From Thalassobius sp047123305 (GTDB lineage Bacteria > Pseudomonadota > Alphaproteobacteria > Rhodobacterales > Rhodobacteraceae): a DNA stretch of 64,000 nt. The DNA lies in contig NZ_CP138918.1 in NCBI RefSeq assembly GCF_047123305.1, positions 3,410,001 to 3,474,000 on the forward strand, in the 5' to 3' direction. Numbering within the stretch: position 1 is the stretch's first letter; every line of letters starts with the position of its first letter. This document shows, in pieces, positions 8,374 to 17,510 of the stretch. Position numbers and translations under genes: made by a program. The notes beneath the pieces are model-generated. The model was not told the origin of the DNA. It saw only the letters and a program-made list of their open reading frames with translations, and searched no databases.

Positions 8374-9333
8374 ATGCTGACATTTATTATCCGCAGGTTG
8401 CTGATCACCATCCCGATGATGCTGGTCATCAGTTTTCTTGTGTATCTGGGCCTTGAACTGACGCCCGGAGACGCCGTTTCCCATATGATCGATCCCGAAG
8501 CCGCTGCGCGGATGACGGAAGAACAATTTGCCGCCATGCGTGAAGCGCTGGGGCTGAACAAATCCTTCCTGGAACGTTACTGGATCTGGGTTACCAATGT
8601 TGTGCAGGGCAACTTCGGCCACTCGCTGTCGGGCGGTGTTGCGATCTCCACAATTGTGCTGGACCGCCTGCCCGCCACGCTGGAACTGTCGGTCTTTGCC
8701 TTGATCTTCTCGACCCTGATCGGCTGCGTATTGGGCACAAGCTCGGCCCTGCGTCGTGGCTCGGGCACGGACAACGCGCTCACCGTTGTTGGGATGCTGG
8801 GCGTGTCGATCCCCGAGTTCTTCTTTGGCCTTGTGGCCATCCTGATTTTCGCCCTGAACCTGGGCTGGCTGCCCGCCGGTGGCCGATTGCTGCCGGGCTA
8901 TGAAACCATTTTCGACCGCCTGCCCCACATCGTGCTGCCGGGCATTGTGCTGTCGCTGATGATGACGGCGGGTGTAATGCGCTATGCGCGCTCGTCGATG
9001 CTGGACAGCCTCAGCCGAGAATTCATCCGCACCGCCCGCGCCAAAGGTCTGCCGGCCTGGCGCATCAACCTGATCCACGGTTTCCGTGTGGCCCTGACCC
9101 CGGTGGTGGTGCTGATCGGTTTCCGCCTGCCCACCCTGATCGGCGGCTCGGTCATCATTGAACAGGTCTTCCAATGGCCTGGCATCGGATCCGAGTTCAT
9201 CGGCGCGGTGCGCGGATCGGACTACCCGCTGGTGATGATGATCGCGCTGCTATCGGTCTTTGCTGTGCTGATGGCCAGCCTGATCGTCGACGTGCTGACC
9301 GCCCTGATTGACCCACGTGTGCGACTGGGCTGA
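8374..9333 (+). CDS. ABC transporter permease, DppB type
   Basis: 319-residue inner-membrane permease. The N-terminus (MLTFIIRRLLITIPMMLVIS) is the standard first membrane segment of DppB/OppB proteins, followed by a large periplasmic loop and five further hydrophobic segments. The coupling-helix (EAA) region reads REFIRTARAKGLPAWRI. It is the first permease of the operon and follows the binding-protein gene after a hairpin. It should pair with the DppC-type permease at 9350 to form the import channel, probably for sialic acid or a derivative. Confidence 0.93.
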   Translation: MLTFIIRRLLITIPMMLVISFLVYLGLELTPGDAVSHMIDPEAAARMTEEQFAAMREALGLNKSFLERYWIWVTNVVQGNFGHSLSGGVAISTIVLDRLPATLELSVFALIFSTLIGCVLGTSSALRRGSGTDNALTVVGMLGVSIPEFFFGLVAILIFALNLGWLPAGGRLLPGYETIFDRLPHIVLPGIVLSLMMTAGVMRYARSSMLDSLSREFIRTARAKGLPAWRINLIHGFRVALTPVVVLIGFRLPTLIGGSVIIEQVFQWPGIGSEFIGAVRGSDYPLVMMIALLSVFAVLMASLIVDVLTALIDPRVRLG

Positions 9334-9349
9334 GGCGGAGGATAGAGAC

Positions 9350-10264
9350 ATGAAACAAACCGCTCTTGATAAGAAATTCGACAAGATCCGCGCGATGGAA
9401 GAGGCCGGGCAGCTGAAGCCCGCCAAAGGCAGCCGCGCCCTGCGCAAACTGATGGCGAACCGTCTGGCGATGGTGGGTCTGGTGATCTTCTCGGTGATCC
9501 TGCTGATGTCGATCTTTGCGCCCTTGCTGACCGCACATGATCCGCAGAAAATCAACCTGCGTGCCATGTTGCAGCCGCCCAGCTGGGACCATCTGATGGG
9601 CACCGACCGCACCGGCCGGGATGTCTTTGCCCGTATCCTTTACGGCGGCCGCATCTCGATCCTTGTCGGTCTTGGCTCTGCCCTGATGGCGGCGGTGATC
9701 GGCGTCGGGATTGGCTGTTACACCGGCTACAAAGGCGGCTGGATTGACACCGTTGCGTTGCGGATTTCCGAAATCTTCATGTCCTTCCCGCAGATCATTC
9801 TGGTGCTGCTCTTGGTGTCGATCGCGGGTCAAAGCCTGATGAACCTGATCATTATCTTTGTACTGACCGGCTGGGCGCCGATGTACCGAATGGCAAGGGC
9901 CAAGATGCTGTCCTTACGCGAAGAGGAATACGTGCAGGCGCTGCGCAGCTTCGGCGTGCCGACGGTCAAGATCTGCTACAAACATATCCTGCCCAACGCG
10001 CTAGGCCCGATCATGGTGAACATCACCTTGTCGACCGCCATGTTCATTCTGGCCGAAGCGGGACTCAGCTTCCTTGGGCTTGGCGTGCCGCTGTCGGTGC
10101 CGACCTGGGGCAACATCTTGAACGTGGCGCAGGATCTGCGTGTGCTGCAGAACAACTGGTGGCTCTGGCTGCCGGTGGGGAGCGTGATCTCGCTCTTTGT
10201 TCTGAGTGTGAATTTCATTGGTGACGGTCTGCGCGACTCCACCGATCCGACCTTGCAAGGGTAA
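9350..10264 (+). CDS. ABC transporter permease, DppC type
   Basis: 304 residues. A cytoplasmic N-terminal tail (MKQTALDKKFDKIRAMEEAG) precedes the first membrane segment (LAMVGLVIFSVILLMSIFAP), as in DppC/OppC N-domain proteins. The PPSWDHLMGTDRTGRDVFAR block and the EAA region EYVQALRSFGVPTVKI are both characteristic. The ATG at 9350 follows GGAGGAT by about 8 bp and starts 16 bp after the DppB-type stop; an upstream in-frame extension overlaps that gene and is unlikely. It is the second half of the permease pair. Confidence 0.93.
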   Translation: MKQTALDKKFDKIRAMEEAGQLKPAKGSRALRKLMANRLAMVGLVIFSVILLMSIFAPLLTAHDPQKINLRAMLQPPSWDHLMGTDRTGRDVFARILYGGRISILVGLGSALMAAVIGVGIGCYTGYKGGWIDTVALRISEIFMSFPQIILVLLLVSIAGQSLMNLIIIFVLTGWAPMYRMARAKMLSLREEEYVQALRSFGVPTVKICYKHILPNALGPIMVNITLSTAMFILAEAGLSFLGLGVPLSVPTWGNILNVAQDLRVLQNNWWLWLPVGSVISLFVLSVNFIGDGLRDSTDPTLQG

Positions 10265-10269
10265 GCGAC

Positions 10270-11274
10270 ATGACTGATCTCGCCCTCTCCGTGAAGGATC
10301 TTCAGACCTTCTTTTATACTAACAACCGCTGCAACAAGGCGCTCAACGGGGTGTCCTTTGACATCCGCAAAGGCAAGACGCTGGGCATCGTGGGCGAAAG
10401 CGGCTGCGGCAAGTCCGTCACCGCCTCCTCGATCATGCAGCTATTGCCGCGGCTCAGCCGGATCGAACAGGGATCGATCACCTACCACACTGAGGCCGAA
10501 GGCGAAATTCGCATCGATCAGCTGGAACGTGACGGTGCAGACATGCGGCGGCTGCGTGGTGACGACATCGCGATGATCTTTCAGGATCCGATGACGGCGC
10601 TGAACCCGGTCTACACCGTCGGTTTCCAGATCGCCGAGGCGCTGCAATACCACACCGACCTCAGCCCCAAAGCGCGGGGCGAAAAGGTGGTGGATCTGCT
10701 GAAAGACATGGGTATCCCGATGCCGGAAAAACGCGCCAAGGAGTTTCCGCACAACTATTCGGGCGGGATGCGGCAGCGGGCGATGATTGCCATGGCCATG
10801 TCATGCGCCCCGAAAATCCTGATCGCGGATGAGCCAACAACAGCGCTGGACGTGACCATTCAGGCGCAGATCTTTTGGCTGATGAACCAGCTGAAAGAGG
10901 ACCACGGCACCGCCATCATGCTGATCACCCACGATATGGGGGTGATCGCCGAATTGGCGGATGATGTGGCCGTTATGTACATGGGCAACATCGTCGAAGC
11001 GGGCACCGTGGATGAGGTGCTGCGCGCACCGCGCCATCCCTACACCCGCGCCCTGCTGGATTCTGTGCCCGTCTTGGGCCGCGGCAAGGACCAGGACATC
11101 AAGTCCATCCGTGGCGCCACACCGGATCCTTATGAACGCCCCCCCGGCTGCCAGTTTGAACCGCGCTGTGACTATGCCACCGCCGCCTGCCAGCAGCCCC
11201 AATCCGAAGACTATATCACCGACACCCACCGGGTTATGTGCCATCGTTACAAGGAGATCTTTGACAATGTCTGA
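10270..11274 (+). CDS. ABC transporter ATP-binding protein, DppD type
   Basis: 334-residue ATPase. Walker A is GESGCGKS, the signature loop is NYSGGMRQRAM, and Walker B is ILIADEPTTALDVT, followed by the switch His in LITHDMG. The C-terminal oligopeptide extension has the cysteine cluster CQFEPRCDYATAAC, which in DppD/OppD proteins can hold an iron-sulfur cluster. It starts 5 bp after the DppC-type gene and overlaps the next ATPase gene by 8 bp. It powers import together with the DppF-type subunit. Confidence 0.94.
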   Translation: MTDLALSVKDLQTFFYTNNRCNKALNGVSFDIRKGKTLGIVGESGCGKSVTASSIMQLLPRLSRIEQGSITYHTEAEGEIRIDQLERDGADMRRLRGDDIAMIFQDPMTALNPVYTVGFQIAEALQYHTDLSPKARGEKVVDLLKDMGIPMPEKRAKEFPHNYSGGMRQRAMIAMAMSCAPKILIADEPTTALDVTIQAQIFWLMNQLKEDHGTAIMLITHDMGVIAELADDVAVMYMGNIVEAGTVDEVLRAPRHPYTRALLDSVPVLGRGKDQDIKSIRGATPDPYERPPGCQFEPRCDYATAACQQPQSEDYITDTHRVMCHRYKEIFDNV

Positions 11275-12289
11275 GGCTCAGGAAATTCAGGACAACATCC
11301 TGTCGCTGCGCGGTGTGCAAACCTGGTTTGACGTCCGCTCGGGGATCTTCAAACGGGTCACCGGCCATGTGAAGGCCGTGGATGGCATCAATCTCGATGT
11401 GAAACGCGGAGAGGTGCTGGGGCTGGTGGGCGAATCCGGTTGTGGAAAGACCACGCTGGGCAAGTCGATCCTGCAGCTGGTGAAACCAACGGGCGGCGAA
11501 ATCACCTACCACGGGGCTGAGGGCGACGTGCAGATGCGCGGGTTGCCTGACAGAGAAATGATTAACTATCGCAAGAAGTTACAGATCGTTTTTCAGGACC
11601 CGCATTCGTCGCTTAACCCCGCGTTCACCATCTTTGGATCGCTGGAAGATCCGCTGAAACGCTACGGGGTGAAATCCAAAGCAGAGCGGCGCAAGATCAT
11701 TGGCGATCTGTTGGAGGCCGTTAACCTCAGGCGCGACTATATGGACCGCTATCCGCATGAGTTCTCTGGCGGTCAACGGCAGCGGATCGGCATTGCCCGG
11801 GCGCTCTGTATTGATCCGGAACTGGTGGTCTGTGACGAAGCGGTTTCGGCGCTGGATGTGTCCATTCAGGCGCAGGTGCTGAAGCTGCTCATGGACCTCA
11901 AGAAGGAACGCAACCTCACCTATATCTTCATCACCCATGACCTCAGCGTAACCGAATACATCTGTGACCGGATCGCGGTGATGTACCTGGGCCGCATTGT
12001 GGAACTGGCCCGCACCGAAGACATCTATGCCGACACGCTGCACCCCTACACGCAGGCGCTGCTCTCGGCGATTCCGGTGGCGGATCTGGACAAGAAGACC
12101 GAGCGGATCGTGCTGGAAGGCGACGTACCGTCGCCGATGAACCCACCCAAGGGCTGCCCATTCAACCCGCGCTGCCGTTTTGCCACGGACCGTTGCCGCA
12201 ATGAGGTGCCGGAATTGAAGGAATATGATCGGGGCGGCACCCCACATTTCGCCGCCTGCCACTACGCCGGAGAGTTGCCGGAGGCCTAG
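11267..12289 (+). CDS. ABC transporter ATP-binding protein, DppF type
   Basis: 340 residues. Walker A is GESGCGKTTLGKS, the signature loop is FSGGQRQRIGIARAL, and Walker B is LVVCDEAVSALDVS. The C-terminal extension has CPFNPRCRFATDRC. A much longer open frame exists upstream, but the ATG at 11267 (MSEAQEIQDN) follows AAGGAG and overlaps the DppD-type stop by 8 bp, the usual arrangement of this pair. With the two permeases and the binding protein the importer is complete. Confidence 0.94.
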   Translation: MSEAQEIQDNILSLRGVQTWFDVRSGIFKRVTGHVKAVDGINLDVKRGEVLGLVGESGCGKTTLGKSILQLVKPTGGEITYHGAEGDVQMRGLPDREMINYRKKLQIVFQDPHSSLNPAFTIFGSLEDPLKRYGVKSKAERRKIIGDLLEAVNLRRDYMDRYPHEFSGGQRQRIGIARALCIDPELVVCDEAVSALDVSIQAQVLKLLMDLKKERNLTYIFITHDLSVTEYICDRIAVMYLGRIVELARTEDIYADTLHPYTQALLSAIPVADLDKKTERIVLEGDVPSPMNPPKGCPFNPRCRFATDRCRNEVPELKEYDRGGTPHFAACHYAGELPEA

Positions 12290-12487
12290 CGCCCATTTCA
12301 CTGGCAGCGCAATGGCGCAAGACAAAATTGGAAGGACACTCAAGGCACCCGCTGGCGGGGGCGCGGCTTGTTGCGGCCGCATACTCCCGACCCCAGAACG
12401 TCAGCGGGGGCCAATATGAAGGATCTTTACACGGATCCAAATAGATTTGAATTACGAGATAACCACTTGCAAACAGAGGAGGAAATT

Positions 12488-13639
12488 ATGTTTGCAATCT
12501 TGAGGAGCGGGGCCGCTGCAACGGCCATCGCACTGATCGCCAGCAGCGCCACAGCAGGCAGCTGGCCCGATCTGCCCACGGCGATCAAAAACGGCGTCTC
12601 CGGTCAGTCCGGTGACACGGCTGTGATTGGTCTGGGCACCGGTGGGGACGCTATGTTCTCGCTCAATCTGGTGGCCCCGGCCACCGGTTGGCAGGCGCTG
12701 GCCAGCTTCCCCGGTCCGGTGCCTTCGGGCGCGGCCTCGGCCCTTGCGGGGGGCAAACTGTTTGTTTTCTCCGGTTCTGGCAAGGTCAATGCGGATGACG
12801 TCGCCCCGATTATTTTCACCGATGTACATGCTTATGATCTGGCCTCCAACAGCTGGGAAAAGCTGGACACCCAGACCCCTGCGGGCCTGCTTGGGGCTTC
12901 GGCCTATGCGCTGGACGACGACCGGATCGCGATCTTCGGCGGCTATAACAAAGAGCTGTTTGACCAGTATCTGAACGACGTTCTGACCACCGATAAGGAG
13001 GCAGAGCCCGAGAAGTGGCAGAAAATCGTCGATGACTACATGGGCATGGAGCCCAGTGATTATCGCTGGAATACCAAGACCTTGGTCTACACTGTTTCCA
13101 CCAATTCCTGGTCCGATCTGGGGGACAACCCTTACCTGCCCAACACCGGTGCAGCTGTAGTGAAAACCGGCGACGACATCCTGCTGATCAACGGCGAAGT
13201 CAAGCCCGGCTTGCGCACCCCGCAGATCAAACAGGTGTCCTTCAGCGGCGATGCCGCCAGCTGGACACAGGTCGCGCCGATCCCGACCAAAGCGGGTGAT
13301 GACCTGTCCGAAGGTCTGGCTGCGCCCTATGCGGGCTGGTCCAACGGGGCGTTGATTGTGGCCGGTGGCGCCAACTTCCCCGGCGCCCGCGCCAATGCCT
13401 TTGCCGGTCAGTGGTTCACCCATCAAGGCCTGTCGAAAACCTGGAATGACGATGTTTATGTGCGTCTCAATGGGGCCTGGAAACAGGTTAATGACCTGCC
13501 CGAAGGCCTGGCCTATGGCGCAACCTTCACCACCTCCGAGGGCCTCTTGGTTGTCGGCGGCGAAGGTGGCGATCGCAAACCCCGCGCCGGTAGCTTCCTA
13601 ATGAGCTGGGATGGCGAAAAGGTGAAGTTCACCGACTAA
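12488..13639 (+). CDS. nanM: N-acetylneuraminate epimerase (mutarotase), Kelch propeller
   Basis: 383 residues with a signal peptide (MFAILRSGAAATAIALIASS then ATAG), so periplasmic. The body is a Kelch-type beta propeller with blades around NSWEKLDTQTPAG, DDDRIAIFGGYNKELF, NGEVKPGLRT and LIVAGGANFPGA. The last three blocks match E. coli NanM (YjhT), which speeds conversion of alpha-Neu5Ac released by sialidases to the beta anomer. The open frame runs further upstream, but the ATG at 12488 has a strong ribosome site (GAGGAGG) and begins the signal peptide. Its presence in the transporter operon is the best evidence that the cargo is sialic acid. Confidence 0.9.
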   Translation: MFAILRSGAAATAIALIASSATAGSWPDLPTAIKNGVSGQSGDTAVIGLGTGGDAMFSLNLVAPATGWQALASFPGPVPSGAASALAGGKLFVFSGSGKVNADDVAPIIFTDVHAYDLASNSWEKLDTQTPAGLLGASAYALDDDRIAIFGGYNKELFDQYLNDVLTTDKEAEPEKWQKIVDDYMGMEPSDYRWNTKTLVYTVSTNSWSDLGDNPYLPNTGAAVVKTGDDILLINGEVKPGLRTPQIKQVSFSGDAASWTQVAPIPTKAGDDLSEGLAAPYAGWSNGALIVAGGANFPGARANAFAGQWFTHQGLSKTWNDDVYVRLNGAWKQVNDLPEGLAYGATFTTSEGLLVVGGEGGDRKPRAGSFLMSWDGEKVKFTD

Positions 13640-13658
13640 CCTTTTGTCTCAAATACAC

Positions 13659-13685
13659 TCTCCGGCCAAATCGCTTGGCCGGAGA
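13659..13685 (+). terminator. Hairpin between nanM and the second sulfatase
   Basis: Perfect 11-bp stem (TCTCCGGCCAA at 13659-13669, TTGGCCGGAGA at 13675-13685) with a 5-nt loop and no T tract. It is either an attenuator or a processing/stability element inside the operon. Confidence 0.55.
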
Positions 13686-13711
13686 CCCCACAAGAACCAC
13701 CGGAAATCGCC

Positions 13712-15091
13712 ATGCCTCCGCCCAATGTTCTGTTCATCATGACCGATCAACAACGGCCGGACACCTTGGGCTACCGTGGCGAAACACCCTGCCGAACCCC
13801 GCATATCGACCGGCTGGCGGCAGAGGCGATCTGCTATGACAACACCATCACGCCCAGCCCCCTGTGCCTGCCGTCCCGCGCCGCCCTGTTTACCGGCCGC
13901 TACCCAACCCAGAACAACATGATGAGCAATGCCACAGGGTCTCTGCAAACCTGTGAGATGCTCGACCAGTTTCGCGCCGGTGGTTACCAGGTCAGCTATG
14001 CGGGCAAATGGCATATGGGGGAAGACAATATTGCCCAGTTCACCGACCGGCACGCTGGTGACAGCACTGCGGTCTATTCGCAATGGTGTCTGGATCAGGG
14101 GCTGATCGATGGCTGGATGTTCAACGATCCCGCCACCCGCACCAATCGCACACCGTCGATGTCGACGCCCAAGGTGCATTGCCAAGCCCTGCCGGTGGAC
14201 AAGACCAATGAGGCCTATGTCTCCGGCCTTGCCCGCGACATGCTGCGCAGCCGGGACCGCGACAGGCCGTTCTTTCAGGTCTGTTCCTTCAACGGGCCGC
14301 ACCCGCCGTTCATGATCCCTGAGCCGTGGTTTTCCATGTATGCGCCCGAGGAGGTGCCGATCCCGGCAAACTTCGGCCCGCAAACAGGCGAGCATCCCGC
14401 GCATACAGAAAGCTATTGCCGCGACCTGTTCCACGATCACGGCACAGATTTTGACCACTGGCGGGCCTCTTACGCCGTTTACTGGGGGTTTGTCAGCATG
14501 ATCGACCACTTTGTTGGTCAACTGTTGGAGGAACTGACGGCCCACGGCGTAATGGACAACACCATCGTGGTGTTCACCTCGGACCACGGCGAAAATCTGG
14601 GAGCGCACGGGCTATGGCAGAAAATGGTGGCCTTTGAAGAAAGCCTAAAAGTGCCGCTGCTGATCCGTTTCCCTGCGGGTAAAGCGCAGCGGGTTGATAC
14701 CCCCGCAAGCCTGATCGACGTGGCCCCAACGCTTGCTGCCGCCTGTGGCCTGCCGGATCGCCCTTGGGAGGGTCGTGATCTGAGAGCCACGCCCCCAAAC
14801 ACCCCGGACCGTTTTGCCATGCATCAGCCGCTAGGCGACTGGATGAAGGTCACCGATTGGCGCATGGTCCAGCGGGGGGATTTGAAATACATCTGGCATC
14901 GCGGCATGGCAGAAGAACTGTTTGATCTGGCCACAGGCGCCGCAGAATGCCACAACTTGGTACGAGACCCCGCAAGGCAGGCGCAAATGCACAGCCTGCG
15001 CAAGGGGTTGGACGAATTCTTCCAGCGGACAGCAGATCCTTTGCTGTCAGACTGGCGCCAGCATTTGGAGGCTGTGGATGCGGCAGATTGA
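13712..15091 (+). CDS. Type I sulfatase (cysteine type), second copy
   Basis: 459 residues. Opening NVLFIMTDQQRPDTLGYRG provides metal ligands, and the FGE target motif is C-L-P-S-R in PLCLPSRAALFTGRYP. KWHMGEDN and FTSDHGENLGAHGLW are further active-site blocks. Like the first sulfatase it lacks a signal peptide and is therefore probably cytoplasmic, where the FGE at 2540 could activate it. It differs clearly from the 3433 sulfatase in sequence, which suggests a different sulfate position or substrate. It overlaps the next gene by 14 bp. Confidence 0.93.
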   Translation: MPPPNVLFIMTDQQRPDTLGYRGETPCRTPHIDRLAAEAICYDNTITPSPLCLPSRAALFTGRYPTQNNMMSNATGSLQTCEMLDQFRAGGYQVSYAGKWHMGEDNIAQFTDRHAGDSTAVYSQWCLDQGLIDGWMFNDPATRTNRTPSMSTPKVHCQALPVDKTNEAYVSGLARDMLRSRDRDRPFFQVCSFNGPHPPFMIPEPWFSMYAPEEVPIPANFGPQTGEHPAHTESYCRDLFHDHGTDFDHWRASYAVYWGFVSMIDHFVGQLLEELTAHGVMDNTIVVFTSDHGENLGAHGLWQKMVAFEESLKVPLLIRFPAGKAQRVDTPASLIDVAPTLAAACGLPDRPWEGRDLRATPPNTPDRFAMHQPLGDWMKVTDWRMVQRGDLKYIWHRGMAEELFDLATGAAECHNLVRDPARQAQMHSLRKGLDEFFQRTADPLLSDWRQHLEAVDAAD

Positions 15092-16025
15092 ACGTGTGGA
15101 CCCGGCGCTACGGGGGCTGTTGGACCCGGATGATGTGATCATCCCGATCACCCGAGAATCGCTGCCATTGATCCGGGAACGTTCCACCGAACGGTGGGAG
15201 AACGGGCCGCAATGGGGCCAGACGCAGCCACGCAAAGAGGTTATTGAGGGGCCTGACGGGGCTGTGGACCTCTATGTCTTTGAACCTGCCAGCACCGTTA
15301 ACACAGACGACTCTCCGCGCCCCTGCCTGCTGTGGCTGCATGGCGGCGGCTATATCATGGGCAAGGGGCGCGACATGTGGAACGGCCCTTTCTATGCCGA
15401 AGAGGCGGGCTGCGTAGTGATCTCGGTCGACTATCGCCTGGCGCCGGAACATCCACATCCGGCCGCGATCAACGACAGTTTTGCGGCCCTGCACTGGGTC
15501 CATGCCCATGCGCTAGCGCTGAATATCGATCCGGACCGCGTTGCCATCGGTGGCGCCAGTGCCGGTGGTGGGCTGGCGGCGGGGCTATGCCTGCACAACC
15601 GCGACAATGGCAACCTGCCGGTCTGTTTCCAGCTGCTGCTCTATCCGATGCTCGACAACCTGCACGAAACGCCTTCGGGGCAGATCGTTGACCACCCGAT
15701 CTGGTGCCGCGCTGACAGCTTCGCTGCCTGGGAAATGTACCTGAATGGTCGTCCCCTTGCCGAAGCCCCTGCCGCCGCTGCCCCTGCCCGCGCGCGCGAC
15801 CTCAGCGGCCTGCCGCCGGCGTTTATCCCTGTGGGCGACGTTGACCTTTTTGTGGATGAGAACCGCCGTTATGCCGAACGGCTGCGCGCTGCCGGTGTCG
15901 TGGCCGAGTTTGCCAGCTACCCCGGCATGATCCACGGCGGCGAGAAACTGGGCGGCACCGATACCGCCATCGGCAAACGGATGCTCCACGACTTTGCCGA
16001 GGCGCTACGCCGCGCCTATCAGTAA
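15078..16025 (+). CDS. Alpha/beta hydrolase, hormone-sensitive-lipase (family IV) esterase
   Basis: 315 residues. The oxyanion motif HGGG is in LWLHGGGYIMGKG, the nucleophile elbow is GGASAGGG (family-IV GDSAG-like, here G-A-S-A-G), the acid is in GDVDLFVDEN and the His in YPGMIHGGEK. The ATG at 15078 has GGAGG 6 bp upstream and overlaps the sulfatase end, indicating translational coupling. Soluble and cytoplasmic. Family-IV enzymes hydrolyse small acyl esters; in this operon a sialate O-acetylesterase-like role is plausible but unproven. Confidence 0.87.
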   Translation: MRQIERVDPALRGLLDPDDVIIPITRESLPLIRERSTERWENGPQWGQTQPRKEVIEGPDGAVDLYVFEPASTVNTDDSPRPCLLWLHGGGYIMGKGRDMWNGPFYAEEAGCVVISVDYRLAPEHPHPAAINDSFAALHWVHAHALALNIDPDRVAIGGASAGGGLAAGLCLHNRDNGNLPVCFQLLLYPMLDNLHETPSGQIVDHPIWCRADSFAAWEMYLNGRPLAEAPAAAAPARARDLSGLPPAFIPVGDVDLFVDENRRYAERLRAAGVVAEFASYPGMIHGGEKLGGTDTAIGKRMLHDFAEALRRAYQ

Positions 16026-16106
16026 GGCGCTGTGGCCACTTCCCTTTTTGAACCTCGCTGACTACCGTTGGCGGGGTTTGCATAAGAGACGGGCATGGAG
16101 GCCACG

Positions 16107-16619
16107 ATGGGACTTGAGAACAGTACGGATGGGGCGTCAGCCGCAGGCGGATGCCTTTGCGGCGCTATCCGCTACCAGCTTGCGCAGCAGCCCGCGCGCG
16201 TGACGCTGTGCCATTGCCGGTTTTGTCAGCGTTCCACCGGGGCTGCTTATATGGTGCAACCGGCCTGTGATGGGGCGGATTTCACCGTGACCCAAGGCCG
16301 GACCAAGCCCTATCGCCATATCTCTGCGGGCAGCGGCGAGGCGATCGAGATTCATTTTTGTGACACCTGCGGCACCAAGATCTATCAGACCTTTGAACGC
16401 TTCCCCGGCGCGGTTGGGCTTTACAGTGGCACGCTGGATGATCCGAACTGGCTGCAGGTGACGCCGGAGGCGAGCAAGCACATCTTCTTGGAGACCGCCC
16501 GCACAGACACGTTACTGCCTGCCGAGACGCCCTTGTTCAAGGAGCATGCGATGGCGGCGGACGGCGAGGCGATCACGCCACTGGTGCTGGACAACCCCAT
16601 ACCTGCAAGTGAGCTTTAA
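16107..16619 (+). CDS. GFA-domain (CENP-V/formaldehyde-activating type) zinc protein
   Basis: 170 residues with the full zinc-binding set of the GFA fold: GGCLCGAIRY, then CHCRFCQR, then CDTCGTKIYQ. The family was named after glutathione-dependent formaldehyde-activating enzyme Gfa, but most members have no proven activity. I choose the ATG at 16107, because GGAGG at 16097-16101 is well spaced for it; 16095 is the alternative. It sits after the esterase and converges on nanK with a 3-bp gap. A role in handling formaldehyde from oxidative demethylation would fit the PhyH neighbours but is speculation. Confidence 0.85.
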   Translation: MGLENSTDGASAAGGCLCGAIRYQLAQQPARVTLCHCRFCQRSTGAAYMVQPACDGADFTVTQGRTKPYRHISAGSGEAIEIHFCDTCGTKIYQTFERFPGAVGLYSGTLDDPNWLQVTPEASKHIFLETARTDTLLPAETPLFKEHAMAADGEAITPLVLDNPIPASEL

Positions 16620-16622
16620 ACA

Positions 16623-17510
16623 CTAAGCCTCTGTCAAGACACCAAAATGCGCCGCATCCGGTCCTAAGGAAACAGGCACGAGGTCCGGCTGGAAAATCAC
16701 TGGCTCGTCCGCCAGGTGCTTCCGCACCCGCTCCAAATACCCCTCGGCCATGCCGATGCTGCCGCCAAGGGCAATGCGCTCCAGATCCAACAGCGCGGTC
16801 AGATTGCCGATCATCTCGGCCACGGCGCGGGCGCTTTGATCAATCAGACCCGTGGCCCACGCCGCGCCGTTCAATTGCGTCTCATAGACGTCTTTTGCAC
16901 TGAGGCCGTTATGGCCCAAAGCTGCTGCGTAATGTGCGATGGCCCGGCCAGAGGCGATGCTTTCCACGGTGTTAATCCGCCCAGACCCGCAGCGCCGATT
17001 TGCCAGTGTTGAGGTGGTAAAGCCGACATGCCCGGCCAGCCCCTGCGATGAAATCACCGGATGCCCGTTCAGGATCAGACCGCCGCCCACACCGGTGGAC
17101 ACAGTGACAAAGGCAAAATCCGAACAGCCGCGCCCTGCGCCGTGATGAAATTCGCCAATTGCAGCCGCAATCGCATCGTTTTCCACCACCACTGGCCGGT
17201 TCAGCCGCTCCGACAGCATGGCACGCAACGGTACCTCAGCAACGCCGGTCAGGGTTTCGGTGTTCAGCGCATGCCAGCATCCGTCGCGGTCCACGCGGCC
17301 TGCAAGGGCCACCCCCACAGGTTCGGCGGGCTGTAAGGCCAGGCCTTGTAGCAGGTCGCAAATTGCGGCCACCTGTTGATCCGCCAAGGCGGTGCCGTCC
17401 GTGGCCACCTTCAGGCTGTCCACCGCCACGCCGTCCTGCAGCCGGGTGGCCGAGATCTTGGTGCCGCCGAAATCGACTGCCACACCTGAGGGCGCGCGCG
17501 CCTCAGTCAT
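16623..17510 (-). CDS. nanK: N-acetylmannosamine kinase (ROK family)
   Basis: 295 residues. The phosphate-binding opening is VAVDFGGTKISA, with VENDAIAAAIGEFHHGAG and VTVSTGVGGGLILNG in the middle, as in ROK sugar kinases. The last gene of a minus-strand operon GntR-nanE-nanK, it overlaps nanE by 8 bp. It phosphorylates ManNAc at C6. Oddity: the ROK zinc motif (CxCGxxGCxE) is eroded to CGSGRINTVE, so two of three cysteines are missing although the His of GHVGF remains. The protein may be zinc-free, as some NanK proteins are reported to be. Confidence 0.9.
   Translation of the reverse strand: MTEARAPSGVAVDFGGTKISATRLQDGVAVDSLKVATDGTALADQQVAAICDLLQGLALQPAEPVGVALAGRVDRDGCWHALNTETLTGVAEVPLRAMLSERLNRPVVVENDAIAAAIGEFHHGAGRGCSDFAFVTVSTGVGGGLILNGHPVISSQGLAGHVGFTTSTLANRRCGSGRINTVESIASGRAIAHYAAALGHNGLSAKDVYETQLNGAAWATGLIDQSARAVAEMIGNLTALLDLERIALGGSIGMAEGYLERVRKHLADEPVIFQPDLVPVSLGPDAAHFGVLTEA

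Noticed and set aside
10961..11266. N-terminal extension of the DppF-type ATPase
   Set aside because: It lies wholly inside the preceding ATPase gene in another frame; the ATG at 11267 has an AAGGAG site.
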